Origin: an uncultured Collinsella sp.
Lineage (GTDB): Bacteria; Actinomycetota; Coriobacteriia; Coriobacteriales; Coriobacteriaceae
Length of the DNA: 64,000 nucleotides
Assembly: GCA_900557455.1 (NCBI GenBank)
Contig: USSM01000002.1
Span: forward strand, 29,005 to 93,004
Reading direction: 5' to 3'
Position numbers and translations under genes: made by a program. The notes under the pieces were generated by a model. It worked only from the letters and a program-made list of their open reading frames with translations, was not told the origin of the DNA and made no database searches. Positions 51,392-61,060 of this stretch are shown here, piece by piece (position 1 is the first letter of the stretch; each line of letters begins with the position of its first letter).

Positions 51392-52458
51392 TGTGGGAAG
51401 CCGATGACTCTCAGGACCTGTGGGCGACGCCCGGCAGCTCGCCGGCGGCATCCATGGCGCACGGTGAGCGTATGGTGGGCTCGGAACTGACACCCGAGGA
51501 CCTCGATGTCGACCGTACCCTGCGTCCCCAGCGCTTGGACGACTACTGCGGTCAGGAGCATATCAAGCAGAGCCTTCGCGTGCTGATCGAGGCGGCGCAG
51601 AGCCGTGGCGAGACGCTCGACCACGTGATTTTCTCGGGCCCTCCGGGCCTGGGCAAGACCACGTTGGCCACGGTTATCGCCAACGAGCTGGGCGCTCAGA
51701 TCAAGACGACGAGCGGCCCGGCTATTGCGCGTACCGGTGACCTGGCGGCCATCCTGACTAACTTGCAGCCGGGTGACGTGCTGTTTATCGATGAGATCCA
51801 CCGCCTTAACCGGTCGGTCGAGGAAGTCCTATATCCCGCTATGGAGGACTTTGCGCTCGATATCGTGATCGGTAAAGGTCCGGCCGCACGTTCGATTCGC
51901 CTAGATATTCCCAAGTTTACGCTGGTGGCGGCAACGACCCGCTCGGGTATGCTGACCGGCCCGCTACGCGACCGCTTTGGCATTTCGTATCGCCTGGACT
52001 ACTACACGGTCGAGGAGCTTGCCCAGATCGTGACGCGCTCGGCGACCATCCTGGGCGTGACGATCGACCATCCGAGCGCGCTCGAGATCGGCTCGCGCTC
52101 GCGTGGCACGCCGCGCTTGGCCAACCGTCTGCTCAAGCGCGTGCGCGACTATGCGCAGGTGCGCGGCAACGGTCCTATTGAGCTTGATATTTGCCGTCAG
52201 GCGCTCGAGTTCTTCGAGATTGATGAGCTTGGTCTGGACTGGATGGACATTCGTATCTTGGAGACGCTTGCCAAGACGTTCTCTGGTCGTGCCGTGGGTT
52301 TGACGACCCTTGCCAGCGCGGTGGGCGAGGACCCGGGTACGCTCGAGGATGTCTATGAGCCCTACCTGCTGCAGTGCGGCTTGATGATTCGCACGCCCCA
52401 GGGCCGTCAGGCAACCTTGCGCACCTTTGAGCACTTGGGCGTCGAGCCAGCCGTTTAG
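51391..52458 (+). CDS. ruvB: Holliday junction branch-migration ATPase RuvB
   Basis: A 355-aa AAA+ motor. [18 protein letters not shown] precedes Walker [13 protein letters not shown]; Walker B is [16 protein letters not shown]; sensor 1 lies in LVAATTRSG; the arginine finger is in [13 protein letters not shown]; and the winged-helix domain ends [13 protein letters not shown]. RuvB hexamers drive branch migration at RuvA-bound junctions. ATG 51391 overlaps the ruvA stop (TGATG); GTG 51388 would add one residue. It is the last gene of the SOS-controlled ruvCAB operon. Confidence 0.96.
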   Translation: MWEADDSQDLWATPGSSPAASMAHGERMVGSELTPEDLDVDRTLRPQRLDDYCGQEHIKQSLRVLIEAAQSRGETLDHVIFSGPPGLGKTTLATVIANELGAQIKTTSGPAIARTGDLAAILTNLQPGDVLFIDEIHRLNRSVEEVLYPAMEDFALDIVIGKGPAARSIRLDIPKFTLVAATTRSGMLTGPLRDRFGISYRLDYYTVEELAQIVTRSATILGVTIDHPSALEIGSRSRGTPRLANRLLKRVRDYAQVRGNGPIELDICRQALEFFEIDELGLDWMDIRILETLAKTFSGRAVGLTTLASAVGEDPGTLEDVYEPYLLQCGLMIRTPQGRQATLRTFEHLGVEPAV

Positions 52459-52536
52459 AGGCGGGTTTGTTTTGGCTGGTCTGTAGGCTATCGCTGAGCA
52501 TTGGATAAACATATCGCCATTCATCGGTTACGGGTG

Positions 52537-52564
52537 TTTTACTATTGCGCGCCCGTGCTATGCT
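52537..52564 (+). promoter_or_regulatory. Promoter of fhs
   Basis: TTTTAC (52537-52542), a 16-base spacer and TATGCT (52559-52564), about 40 bases before ATG 52605, with GAAAGGA as ribosome site. Confidence 0.55.
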
Positions 52565-52604
52565 GAAATGGTCTTTTTCTCATTCGGTAACGAAAGGACC
52601 GCCC

Positions 52605-54272
52605 ATGCCTACTGACATCGAAATCGCACGTTCCGTCACGCCGCTGCCCATTACCGAGGTGGCTAAGAACGCCGGCGTCGACGTAAAGCACCTGATTCCG
52701 TATGGCTTCGACAAGGCTAAGGTTGACTATTCACTGCTCAACGAGCCGACCGATCACCAGGCCAAGCTCGTCCTCGTGACCGCTATCAATCCCACGCCCG
52801 CCGGCGAGGGCAAGACCACCACGACTATCGGTCTGGCCGATGGTTTGCGCCGTCGCGGCGTCAAGAGCGCTGTGGCCCTGCGTGAGCCTTCGCTCGGTCC
52901 CGTCTTTGGCGTAAAGGGCGGCGCCGCCGGCGGCGGCTGGGCTCAGGTCATCCCCATGGAGGATATCAACCTGCACTTTACTGGCGACTTCCATGCTATT
53001 GGCGCCGCCAATAACCTGCTGGCTGCCATGCTCGACAACCATATTCAGCAAGGCAACCAGCTCGGTATCGATGTTAAGCGCATCACCTGGAAGCGCGTCG
53101 TCGACATGAACGACCGCCAGCTGCGCCACGTTATCGACGGCATTGGCGGCAAGGCTCAGGGCGTGCCGCGCGAGGACGGCTTCGATATCACCGTTGCCTC
53201 CGAGGTCATGGCGATCCTGTGCCTGTCCACGAGTATCAATGACCTCAAGGAGCGCCTGGGCGAGATCGTCGTCGGCTACAGCTTTGCCGGCGAGCCCGTC
53301 CGCGCCCGCGACCTCAAGGCTCAGGGCGCCATGGCTGCGCTGCTTAAGGATGCGCTCAAGCCCAACCTGGTGCAGACGCTTGAGGGTACGCCCGCGTTTG
53401 TCCACGGCGGCCCCTTCGCCAACATCGCCCACGGCTGCAACTCCATCATGGCTACGCGCATGGCTATGCGCTTTGGCGATGTCGCCATTACCGAGGCCGG
53501 TTTCGGCGCCGATTTGGGTGCCGAGAAGTTCCTCGACATCAAGTGCCGCATGACGGGCGTCCGCCCCAGCGCCGTCGTGATTGTCGCCACCGCCCGCGCG
53601 CTTAAGTACAACGGCGGCGTTGCCAAGGCCAACCTTAACGACGAGAACCTCGAGGCCCTCAAGGCCGGCATGCCCAACCTGCTGCGTCACGTTGACAATA
53701 TCCAGAACGTCTATGGTCTTCCCTGTGTGGTCGCCATCAACCGCTTCCCGACGGACACCGAGGCCGAACTCGAGCTCATCGAGTCCGAGTGCCAGAAGCT
53801 CGGCGTTAACGTTAAGCTTTCCGAGGTCTGGGCCAAGGGCGGCGAGGGCGCGCTCGACCTGGCTGATGAGGTCATGCGCCTGATTGAGCAGCCGAGCGAG
53901 CTCAAGTTTGCCTACGAGGACGGCGCCGATGTTGCCGATGCCCTCGAGGCCGTCGCCACCAAGGTCTACCGCGCCGACGGCGTTGACTTTACGCCGGCTG
54001 CCAAGCGTCAGCTCGCCGAGCTGCGCGAGAACGGCTTTGGCAACCTGCCGGTGTGCGTCGCCAAGACCCAGTACAGCTTTAGCGACAACGCCAAGGCGCT
54101 GGGCGCCCCCGAGGGCTTCCGCATCACCGTGCGCGAGCTCAAGGTTTCCGCCGGTGCCCACTTTGTGGTCGCGCTGACTGGCAGCGTCCTGACCATGCCG
54201 GGCCTGCCCAAGGTTCCCGCGGCCGAGAACATCGACGTCGACAACGACGGCAACATCACCGGCCTGTTCTAA
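52605..54272 (+). CDS. fhs: Formate-tetrahydrofolate ligase
   Basis: A 555-aa cytoplasmic enzyme of standard length. The ATP-binding loop is [40 protein letters not shown] and [19 protein letters not shown] are highly characteristic; [14 protein letters not shown] and the C-terminal [19 protein letters not shown] complete the set. It makes 10-formyl-THF from formate, THF and ATP, feeding purine, thymidylate and formyl-Met-tRNA supply in anaerobes. GAAAGGA before ATG 52605 supports the start. Strong codon bias suggests high expression. It is a single gene with its own promoter and terminator. Confidence 0.96.
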   Translation: MPTDIEIARSVTPLPITEVAKNAGVDVKHLIPYGFDKAKVDYSLLNEPTDHQAKLVLVTAINPTPAGEGKTTTTIGLADGLRRRGVKSAVALREPSLGPVFGVKGGAAGGGWAQVIPMEDINLHFTGDFHAIGAANNLLAAMLDNHIQQGNQLGIDVKRITWKRVVDMNDRQLRHVIDGIGGKAQGVPREDGFDITVASEVMAILCLSTSINDLKERLGEIVVGYSFAGEPVRARDLKAQGAMAALLKDALKPNLVQTLEGTPAFVHGGPFANIAHGCNSIMATRMAMRFGDVAITEAGFGADLGAEKFLDIKCRMTGVRPSAVVIVATARALKYNGGVAKANLNDENLEALKAGMPNLLRHVDNIQNVYGLPCVVAINRFPTDTEAELELIESECQKLGVNVKLSEVWAKGGEGALDLADEVMRLIEQPSELKFAYEDGADVADALEAVATKVYRADGVDFTPAAKRQLAELRENGFGNLPVCVAKTQYSFSDNAKALGAPEGFRITVRELKVSAGAHFVVALTGSVLTMPGLPKVPAAENIDVDNDGNITGLF

Positions 54273-54297
54273 GCCTGCTGCTTATAGCCGCTTGCCC

Positions 54298-54334
54298 GCC
54301 CCGCCGCGCCCACCAAGGCCCGGCGGGGCTTTTT
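54298..54334 (+). terminator. Terminator after fhs
   Basis: GCCCCGCCG pairs with CGGCGGGGC and is followed by TTTTT. Confidence 0.9.
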
Positions 54335-54452
54335 GATCCTTAGGCACGCGCATGTCTTGTAGATACCGACGGCCTTTGCCCATCATAGGCTTTTGCGCGG
54401 GTAGAATGCATGGATAACTTGATGCTTACAGGCGACGGAAAGGAAACGTTGC

Positions 54453-55439
54453 ATGGACCAGGACAAGACGACCGTGATGGGCGGATATGGTTCCGCGCAG
54501 GCTGACGATAGCGCCGATGCGACCCGCGTTGTTCCCAACCCCGGTTATACCGACCCCGCCGCGAAGCAGCCTTCTGCCGAACCCACACGTGTTATGGGCT
54601 ATGGCGATACACCGCGGGATCCGTTTGATTATGCGCCGCAGGACCCGTATGGCAATGCACCGCAGGACCCGTATGGCAGCGCGTCGGCAGGCGCTTATAA
54701 CAACCTGCCGCAAAATCCCATTCCGCAGCCTCAGCAGACGACGTATATGCCGCGCACGGCGCAGTCCCAGCCACGTTATGAGTCGCGCGATCCGTATGCA
54801 CGCCAGCCCTATCGCGAGTACCCCAAGTCGATTCCGCAGTATGGTGAGGACGAGGAAGAGGCGCCGTCGCGTTCGTCGAGTGTGATCAAGAAGATCCTCA
54901 TTGTGCTGGCGATCTTCTTTGCCCTCTCGATTGTGTTTGCCATCGTGTCGGGCATGCTCAACAGGCGAGGGAGTTCAACGGCCGATACCACTGCCGAGCA
55001 AACCGAGTCCGCCTCGTCTAGCACCGTCGATCTGAGCGATATCCCGGGGCAGTACTGGTCCAACGTCAAGAAGCTCCTCAAGTCGCGCGGGGCCGATCTT
55101 TCGAATGCTGTGATTCTGACTGACGACGGCTCGACGCCTGTTGTCGATGCCAACTGGGTTGTTACTTCTGCCTACTATAACGACAACGGTAACCTCGAAA
55201 TTCAACTCACGCACAAGAACAGCTCGGGCAACTCGTCTGACGGCCAAAGCGGCACCGACAATTCGAGCTCCAACACGCTGGAGGACCTGAGCAACAAGGC
55301 CCAGGAGCTTGGAGATAAGGCTCAAGAGCTGGGCGACACGGCTCAGAACCTCGGCGATACCGCACAGAACCTGGGCGATATGGCAACGAACGCCTGGGAC
55401 GCGCTGCAAAACGGCATTTCGGGCGCACAGGGAAACTAG
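54453..55439 (+). CDS. Unrecognised 328-aa single-span membrane protein, Pro/Gln-rich N-terminus
   Basis: Residues 1-140 are low-complexity cytoplasmic sequence with short repeats DPYGNAPQDPYGSA and many Arg/Pro/Gln/Tyr. One membrane helix at ~145-168 (ILIVLAIFFALSIVFAIVSG) is followed by a Ser/Thr linker. A small folded region at ~195-255 reads DIPGQYWSNVKKLLKSRGAD and WVVTSAYYNDNGNLEIQLTH. The C-terminus carries repeats of LGDxAQ (ELGDKAQELGDTAQNLGDTA), likely amphipathic helix. The middle region resembles the PASTA-like or DUF4190-linked proteins only in general layout, so no family is claimed. GGAAAGG upstream supports ATG 54453; TAGAAT at 54402 is a probable -10. Convergent with the CDF gene. 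Confidence 0.75.
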   Translation: MDQDKTTVMGGYGSAQADDSADATRVVPNPGYTDPAAKQPSAEPTRVMGYGDTPRDPFDYAPQDPYGNAPQDPYGSASAGAYNNLPQNPIPQPQQTTYMPRTAQSQPRYESRDPYARQPYREYPKSIPQYGEDEEEAPSRSSSVIKKILIVLAIFFALSIVFAIVSGMLNRRGSSTADTTAEQTESASSSTVDLSDIPGQYWSNVKKLLKSRGADLSNAVILTDDGSTPVVDANWVVTSAYYNDNGNLEIQLTHKNSSGNSSDGQSGTDNSSSNTLEDLSNKAQELGDKAQELGDTAQNLGDTAQNLGDMATNAWDALQNGISGAQGN

Positions 55440-55457
55440 CGGCTGAGCGAAGCGGGG

Positions 55458-56639
55458 CTACAACTGCTCTGCCGGACGCTCGGGCGAGCTAAAGCCGGAG
55501 TCAAACGTGACGACGCATGATGCATCGGGTCTGCGCTCGTGCACGATGCGCGTGACGAGCTCCAGCAGCTCCTCGTCGGATATGTCAAAGCCGTCGGGAC
55601 GCACCAGGTCAAACGAAACAAAGCCGTCGTGCTCGTGCAAGTCGTGGATGGAAAGCGCGGGGTCGATCTGCGCTACGCCGCGCTTGACCCAGCCGCGCAA
55701 GTCATCGCCGGTTGTTGCAATGGGGTCGCAGTGCAACGTGATGGCGATGCCCATCTGGCGTTTGATATCGTGTTCGATGGTGTCCAGGATCTCGTGGTGC
55801 TCAAAGGCATCGCCCTCGCCGGGCATTTCCACGTGTGCGCTGGCAAACTGGCGGCCGGGGCCGTAGTCGTGCACCATGAGGTCATGAGTGCCCAGGACCT
55901 GGGGGTACGACATGATCCTGTCGCGGATTTCCTGGACGAGCTTGGGGTCGGGCGCTTGTCCCAGCAGCGGGCTGATGGCGTCGCGCACCAGGCCCAGGCC
56001 GCTGATGCAGATGAAGATGCCCACGCCCAGGCCCGCCCAGCCATCGAGGTCAAAGCCGGTCGTCTGCGAAATAAGCGCCGCCACCAAGACCGAGCCTGAG
56101 GTGATGACGTCGTTTTTGGAGTCCTGCGCCGTGGCGATGAGCGTCTCCGAGTCGATGCGATCGCCCAGCGTGCGGTTGAACGCGGCCATCCAGAGCTTAA
56201 CGAGCATGGATGTAGCCAGTGCCGCAAGGGAAACGAGCGTGTAAGCGGTGGGGGAGGGCTTGATGATCTTGGTAACGGACTCGAGCGCCAGGTTGATGCC
56301 GACGGCACAAACGAGGACGGCGACAAACAGGCCGGCGAGGTATTCGTAGCGGCCGTGGCCATAGGGGTGGCCTTCGTCTGCCGGGCGGCTGGCAAGGCGG
56401 AATCCGAGCAGGCTCACAATGTTGCTCGACGCATCGGAGAGGTTGTTGAAGGCATCGGCGACAAGCGAGACGGAGCCGGCGAGCAGACCCGCGATGCCCT
56501 TAGCCAGGCACAGCGTGATGTTGAGGCCGATGCAGATGAGACTTGCGGCAAAGCCTGCGTTGGTACGGCAAGCCGTATCGACCGGCTCGTCCTCGCTGCC
56601 GGGAACAAGCGTATGTACCAGCCGATTTACAAATAGCAT
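55458..56639 (-). CDS. Cation diffusion facilitator (CDF) family metal transporter
   Basis: A 393-aa inner-membrane exporter with about six helices. The metal-site helix is VSLVADAFNNLSDASSN (Asp pair), the conserved HPYGHGRYEY loop follows, and a second metal helix reads TAQDSKNDVITSG. The cytoplasmic C-terminal domain (DHDIKRQMGIAITLHCDP-like) follows. CDF proteins export Zn, Mn, Fe or related divalent ions against protons. ATG 56639 is preferred because GAGGAC lies about eight bases upstream on the minus strand; the frame continues to 56798 without a site. Metal specificity cannot be told; the DxxxD pattern of both sites is compatible with Mn or Zn. No regulator is adjacent. Confidence 0.88.
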   Translation of the reverse strand: MLFVNRLVHTLVPGSEDEPVDTACRTNAGFAASLICIGLNITLCLAKGIAGLLAGSVSLVADAFNNLSDASSNIVSLLGFRLASRPADEGHPYGHGRYEYLAGLFVAVLVCAVGINLALESVTKIIKPSPTAYTLVSLAALATSMLVKLWMAAFNRTLGDRIDSETLIATAQDSKNDVITSGSVLVAALISQTTGFDLDGWAGLGVGIFICISGLGLVRDAISPLLGQAPDPKLVQEIRDRIMSYPQVLGTHDLMVHDYGPGRQFASAHVEMPGEGDAFEHHEILDTIEHDIKRQMGIAITLHCDPIATTGDDLRGWVKRGVAQIDPALSIHDLHEHDGFVSFDLVRPDGFDISDEELLELVTRIVHERRPDASCVVTFDSGFSSPERPAEQL

Positions 56640-56857
56640 GGCAATCGTCCTCACAATCATGGTTAAGGGGATAGTGTAGCTCGCATGGGCGCACCGTGCG
56701 CCGATGCTCAGAAAATGCAGCAATGGTCTGCTGGAGCTAACGAGCGGCCCTTCTTGTCCGACCAGGTGCTCCATTTTGGGCCACATGGGTATGGTCATGT
56801 GCTTGCCTGCCCGACATACTTAATGTCGACAGCCCCTGCGCAAAGGAGGATGTATCC

Positions 56858-58195
56858 ATGGACGAGATGTTTGCCATTAAATGCCAAAACTGCGGCGGCC
56901 CTATGTACTCACACCAGGCTAAACGCAGTTTTGAGTGCGCCTATTGCGGCACGGTCGTTCCGTGGCAGGCCGATGCGGGGGAGCCCAAGAGCGCCCTGGG
57001 CATTCGCCATACGCCGCTGACGGTTGTCGATGGGCTGCTTAAGCTCACCCATGTGTCGCAACTCGAGCGCCCGGAGGACCCGGACTGGTATTTCTTTAAT
57101 TCACACTGGCGCAATCAGTCGGTTCTGGAGCATCTGCTGTGGGAGGACCGCGGCACGGCGCAGGAGTTCCAAGAAGCCACGCACGTGAGCATTCCCTGCC
57201 CCTTCTGTGGAGCGTCCTTTGAGGGCGAGTCAACGCAGCGTGTGTTTGAGTGCCCGTCCTGCGGCAACAAGATCGGCATTGCCGACCTGCTCAAGCCGGG
57301 GACGTTTAGCAAGCGCCTGACCTTGGGCGTTGGTGCGGAGTATGTACCTGGGCAGGGTATTCCCTGCGAAATCTCGCCGCAGCAGGCACGTGCCAACGCA
57401 CTGCAGCTGGTGCGCCAGTACCCCGACGCCTTTGCCGGGCACGACGTGGAAGATGCGATCCAAAACGACATGATGCTCTTCTACTTCCCCATGGCGCTCG
57501 CGGATTTGCGCATGATGGCGTCCTTCCCGGGCAAGGGCATGAGCAAGGAGACCTTGGTGTACTACGAGGTGCTTGACTGGGCATATCCGCGGGCAAACTA
57601 CCTGGACGTTCGCCTCATGGGCATTTTGGAACCGTGGGACTTTGCCAAGGTCGGCCCGTTCGATCCCGCCATGCAGGAAGGCGACTTCCGCGTTGTCTCC
57701 GTCGATGCGTCTACCAAGGACCAGGTGGTCATTGATAAGCTGGCGCTCGACATTGCCGGCAACGATGCCGAGGCGGTGCTGGGGCTCAATAAAAAGAGCA
57801 TCCGCACCTGGGCGCGCAAGGCTCGCAAGCATAAGGACGGCCTGGTGATGGTACCGGTCTACTTTGTCGATCGCCCAGCGACGGACAGCCGCGATGGCGA
57901 GCAGGTGCGCATTGCCGTAAACGGCCAGACGGGCCGCGCGGCCGCGGTGGTGTTTAGCGACAAGCGTGAGACGCATGTGGTGGCGCCGCTCAACCCGAGC
58001 CTGCATCTATCGAACGAAAGTACCGTACATGCCACGCCCATCGAGGTCAAATACGTTAAATCGCCCTTCCTATACCAGATCGTGCGTCGTGGAGACGGCG
58101 AACAGCCGCGTCAGGTGGCAGCGGTTGCCGAGGGTTCCTACCGAGAAGAAAAGCCCAAACGCAAGGGGCTGCTTGCAGCGATCTTTGGGAAGTAG
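56858..58195 (+). CDS. Double zinc-ribbon protein of unknown function
   Basis: A 445-aa protein. Two zinc ribbons are visible: CQNCGG...CAYCG (residues ~9-30) and CPFCGA...CPSCGN (~112-135). Then comes a long mixed alpha/beta region with FYFPMALADLRMMASFPGKG and VVIDKLALDIAGNDAEAVLG. The tail is basic (EEKPKRKGLLAAIFGK). No membrane span or signal peptide, so it is cytoplasmic. AAAGGAGG before ATG 56858 supports the start. TFIIB-type zinc ribbons often bind nucleic acid or mediate protein contacts; that is family knowledge, not shown here. It stands alone, divergent from the CDF gene, so a link to metal status is possible but only by position. Confidence 0.8.
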   Translation: MDEMFAIKCQNCGGPMYSHQAKRSFECAYCGTVVPWQADAGEPKSALGIRHTPLTVVDGLLKLTHVSQLERPEDPDWYFFNSHWRNQSVLEHLLWEDRGTAQEFQEATHVSIPCPFCGASFEGESTQRVFECPSCGNKIGIADLLKPGTFSKRLTLGVGAEYVPGQGIPCEISPQQARANALQLVRQYPDAFAGHDVEDAIQNDMMLFYFPMALADLRMMASFPGKGMSKETLVYYEVLDWAYPRANYLDVRLMGILEPWDFAKVGPFDPAMQEGDFRVVSVDASTKDQVVIDKLALDIAGNDAEAVLGLNKKSIRTWARKARKHKDGLVMVPVYFVDRPATDSRDGEQVRIAVNGQTGRAAAVVFSDKRETHVVAPLNPSLHLSNESTVHATPIEVKYVKSPFLYQIVRRGDGEQPRQVAAVAEGSYREEKPKRKGLLAAIFGK

Positions 58196-58257
58196 GGGAA
58201 CGGTACGGGACAGTGCGCAGTAGTGCGAGCTGTCCGTCGTGGTAGATCTAAATAAAC

Positions 58258-58288
58258 GGTGGGACGGCTGCAAAAGAGCCGCCCCACC
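58258..58288 (+). terminator. Hairpin downstream of the zinc-ribbon gene
   Basis: GGTGGGACGGCT pairs with AGCCGCCCCACC (one mismatch) around a seven-base loop; no T run. Confidence 0.6.
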
Positions 58289-58368
58289 TGGCAAAATCAA
58301 GGTGTGCCGCGGAACCCGCTCCTCAGTCGGTCAACTTTGGAAGCGCGGGCAACGCAGGTGCTAATGTC

Positions 58369-58395
58369 TAAAGGGCCGGGGCAACCGGCCCTTTT
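58369..58395 (+). terminator. Second hairpin-T terminator in the 58196-58551 gap
   Basis: AAAGGGCCGG pairs with CCGGCCC-TTT around a five-base loop, followed by TTTT. The 356-base gap otherwise holds no supported gene. A GATTCGAATACC string at about 58407 resembles a tRNA T-loop but no cloverleaf forms around it. Confidence 0.75.
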
Positions 58396-58551
58396 CTGCG
58401 GCAGCGGGGATTCGAATACCAACACGGTGTACGGTCCCACGGTACTTTGCTCTGTGACGAACGGACCCATGACGGCGCATTCTGTAATCATCACTTATGC
58501 GGTCCCTTAATCATTTGCGTTGACTGACATTGTCTTCGTTAAAGGCGCGTC

Positions 58552-59340
58552 CTAAAACAAACACTGCTCTATCAACTCTTTACCGCGCAGGGTATCGATC
58601 CACTCCTGCGGAATTGCGTCGATACCGTAGGCCGTGCCGGCGAGGGCGCCTGCGACGGCTGCGGTGGTGTCGGTGTCGTCGCCTAGGTTGACGGCGGCAA
58701 GCACGCAATCTTCGTAGCTGTTAGTGTTGACGAAGCACCAGGTGGCTGCCTTAAGCGTGTCGCGCACGAAGCCACCTGACTTGATCTCCTGCTCAGGCAT
58801 GCCTTTCAGATGGAGTGCCCGCGAGGGGAGCGCGTCGTTCATCACATCCCTCATCAGCTCGACAAATATGATGCATGCGTCAGTCGACGTTCTGTGGGCG
58901 TGCGTAATCGCGGAGACCTCGCGGATCTCTTCACCTGTCGCATCGGTGAACGCCAGGGGAGCGATACGCATGAGCGAGCCGTTGCCGTTGTCGCGCTCGC
59001 CGGAGCCTCCTTTGCCGGTGTGCAAGGCGCGGGCGGTCGTGCCGCCGTAATCGAAAACGCCGTCGATTGTATACTCGCCACGGGCAATCCAGCCGATGAA
59101 CTTGTCGCGCATGTCCGCGGTGTCGATATGCCCGAGCTCCCTAATCGAGTCACAGGTAGCAAGCGTCATGGACGTGTCGTCGCTCCAGGTGCCGTCGGGC
59201 TGCCCATGCGTGCCGTAGCCGATCATGTCCGTGCATTTGAACGTGCCACGGGGCCTGAACTCGTAGGGAACGCCCAACGCGTCGCCGACGGCAAGTCCAT
59301 AGATGCAGTCGCGCAGTGTCGTTTTCGGTCTGTCTGTCAT
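58552..59340 (-). CDS. ADP-ribosylglycohydrolase family protein
   Basis: A 262-aa DraG/ARH-type hydrolase. The dinuclear metal site is built from TWSDDTSMTLA (~residue 50) and LGDDTDTTAAVAGALAG near the C-terminus; GLAVGDALGVPYEFRPRG at the N-terminus and RDNGNGSLMRIAPLAF in the middle are family hallmarks. These enzymes remove ADP-ribose from arginine or other acceptors, or act on related small molecules. No ADP-ribosyltransferase is in the window, so the substrate is open. ATG 59340 is followed on the same strand direction by the upstream YhcG-type nuclease gene 63 bases away, so the two could share a transcript. Confidence 0.9.
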   Translation of the reverse strand: MTDRPKTTLRDCIYGLAVGDALGVPYEFRPRGTFKCTDMIGYGTHGQPDGTWSDDTSMTLATCDSIRELGHIDTADMRDKFIGWIARGEYTIDGVFDYGGTTARALHTGKGGSGERDNGNGSLMRIAPLAFTDATGEEIREVSAITHAHRTSTDACIIFVELMRDVMNDALPSRALHLKGMPEQEIKSGGFVRDTLKAATWCFVNTNSYEDCVLAAVNLGDDTDTTAAVAGALAGTAYGIDAIPQEWIDTLRGKELIEQCLF

Positions 59341-59403
59341 GGAGCGCTCCTCTTATGTCGGGGGATATGAAACGCCGTCGGGGGCATCGGCCGCAACGTG
59401 CTG

Positions 59404-60456
59404 CTACCCTTGCGCTTCGCCATTAGTCGCTTCGTTGATGGCGCGGTACTCGGCACTCAGCTCGCGCGCCAGCTCTTCCTTGCTTGGAAGATACGGCAAG
59501 TATTTGGCGGCAAACACTTGGTCGTTGTCTTCGGGCAGCGTGTACTCGACAATCGAGTCGCTTTTGTCCGCGCAGAGCACGATGCCTATAGGCGGATTGT
59601 CGCCTTCGTTCATGAGCTCGCGCGTGTAGTAGTTCACATACATTTGCATCTGGCCCAGGTCCTGATGCGTAAGGTCATCGGTCTTAAGGTCGATGAGCAC
59701 GAAGCAGCGCATCAGATAGTTGTAAAACACAAGGTCAATATAGAAATGGCGCCCATCAAAGGTGATGCGCTTTTGGCGCGCCTCGAAAGCGAAACCACGG
59801 CCAAGCTCCAGCAGGAACTTCTGAAGATGCGTGATGAGCGCCTGCTCTAGATCGCTCTCGCGGAACGCAGTATCGTCCGAGAAACCTAAAAACTCCAGTA
59901 CATATGGGTCGCGGATGATATCCTCGGGGCGACGAGCCGGGGCGCTCTTTTGGATTTCCTGGGTGACGGCTTCCTTGTCCTTGCTGGCAAGCAGGCGCTC
60001 GCGGAACATGGTGTTGATCTGGCGCTCGAGCTGACGCGTGCTCCAACGAGAATCGGCGCATTCGTTCATGTACCAGGCGCGAGCATCAGGGTCGGGAATG
60101 CGCATCAACCTGCGGTAATGAGTCCAGCTCAATTCGCTACGCAGTGCGTCGCGAATTGGAAACGCAAGAAAGAACTGACGCATATTGCGAAGGTTTGCGA
60201 TGCCAAAGCCTCTTCCGAAATCCGCGGTAAGCCTTCTGGAGAGGCCTGCAATCAATGCCTCTCCATATGCTGCGCGCTCCTCTCCGCCCTGTTCATCAAC
60301 AATGCTCTTGCCGATCTCCCAATACGCCTCAACCATCGCAAAGTTAACGGCGGTATAGGCCTTGTCGCGAGCGGCGTTGAGAATCGAGGAAACCTGCTTG
60401 TAAAAAACTTCTGGCACGATTGCCGATTCTCCACGGTTTGCCAGTTCGCCCATCAC
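59404..60456 (-). CDS. YhcG-type PD-(D/E)XK nuclease domain protein (DUF1016)
   Basis: A 350-aa protein. The N-terminal part (VNFAMVEAYWEIGKSIVDEQ, then FGIANLRNMRQFFLAFP) is the DUF1016 N-domain. The C-terminal PDDEXK nuclease shows GRGFAFEARQKRITFDG, FYIDLVFYN with its Asp, and CFVLIDLKTDDLTHQD with the DLK catalytic motif. YhcG-like proteins are widespread, often next to restriction or mobile genes; their target is not firmly known. The end is Glu/Ala/Asn-rich. It lies upstream of the ADP-ribosylglycohydrolase gene on the minus strand with a small gap. No methyltransferase or specificity gene is present. Confidence 0.9.
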   Translation of the reverse strand: MMGELANRGESAIVPEVFYKQVSSILNAARDKAYTAVNFAMVEAYWEIGKSIVDEQGGEERAAYGEALIAGLSRRLTADFGRGFGIANLRNMRQFFLAFPIRDALRSELSWTHYRRLMRIPDPDARAWYMNECADSRWSTRQLERQINTMFRERLLASKDKEAVTQEIQKSAPARRPEDIIRDPYVLEFLGFSDDTAFRESDLEQALITHLQKFLLELGRGFAFEARQKRITFDGRHFYIDLVFYNYLMRCFVLIDLKTDDLTHQDLGQMQMYVNYYTRELMNEGDNPPIGIVLCADKSDSIVEYTLPEDNDQVFAAKYLPYLPSKEELARELSAEYRAINEATNGEAQG

Positions 60457-60621
60457 TGTCGCCCCACTTTCCTCTTGTGGAATGCATCTTTATTGCATTT
60501 AGTTTAAAGCCTCGCGCGGACACGAATTGCTGTGCTGTCTAGCACCTTCGCATGGGAGCCTTGCGGTGACTTAAATGTGGCCATAGAGACAGTTTTAACG
60601 AGCCCTATGGAGGTGACGCGC

Positions 60622-60891
60622 ATGGACAACAACACTTTGCTGTTCCAGGACAAAGGTTCGGGCAGGTTTAAAGACGTCAGGATCTACCCTAACCGTATCG
60701 AGGTGCTCAAGAAGGGCACTTTCGGCGGCAAGCACACCGAGATCGTCTACCTTAAGGACATCACGGGGGTCAACAGGATCAAGGGCCGCGACGTTTTTCT
60801 ACGCAATCGACTGTTAACCGCTTGCGTCTTTTGCCTGAGCGGCCGCGCGAAGGCGCAGGAGTTTGTTAACGCGCTGAACATGGTGATGTAG
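60622..60891 (+). CDS. Small PH-like domain protein, 89 aa
   Basis: A compact protein with alternating strands (FKDVRIYPNRIEVLKKG, TEIVYLKDITGVNRIKGRD) and a final helix (GRAKAQEFVNALNMVM). This is the arrangement of small bacterial PH-like domains: a beta barrel capped by one helix. GGAGGTG seven bases before ATG 60622 decides the start. No membrane span. The strand pattern is loosely like that of the 203-aa protein at 5877, but they are not clearly homologous. It is a single gene between a divergent nuclease gene and a convergent phospholipase. Function unknown. Confidence 0.7.
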   Translation: MDNNTLLFQDKGSGRFKDVRIYPNRIEVLKKGTFGGKHTEIVYLKDITGVNRIKGRDVFLRNRLLTACVFCLSGRAKAQEFVNALNMVM

Positions 60892-60993
60892 CCGACGTCG
60901 GCGTTCGGGCCAGGCTTACGCCCGCGCATCTGGCGGCACGGTGGCTGGTCGTTCAACCTGCGAGGCGTCCTTTATGCGCTACCCCTTCATGTC

Positions 60994-61028
60994 AAAAAAA
61001 GGGGCACAGAACGGTATTCCGCGCCCCC
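60994..61028 (-). terminator. Minus-strand terminator of the phospholipase-like gene
   Basis: On the minus strand GGGGGCGCGGAA pairs with TTCTGTGCCCC and is followed by TTTTTTT. Confidence 0.82.
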
Positions 61029-61060
61029 GATTGAGCCGATGCGTCTGAAAACCGGCTTGC

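Noticed and set aside
52731..54161. 476-aa open frame antisense to fhs
   Set aside because: Shadow of fhs, same reasoning.
58400..58480. tRNA gene on the minus strand (T-loop-like GGTATTCGAATCC)
   Set aside because: The flanking bases do not form a T-stem or acceptor stem, and no D- or anticodon arm fits.
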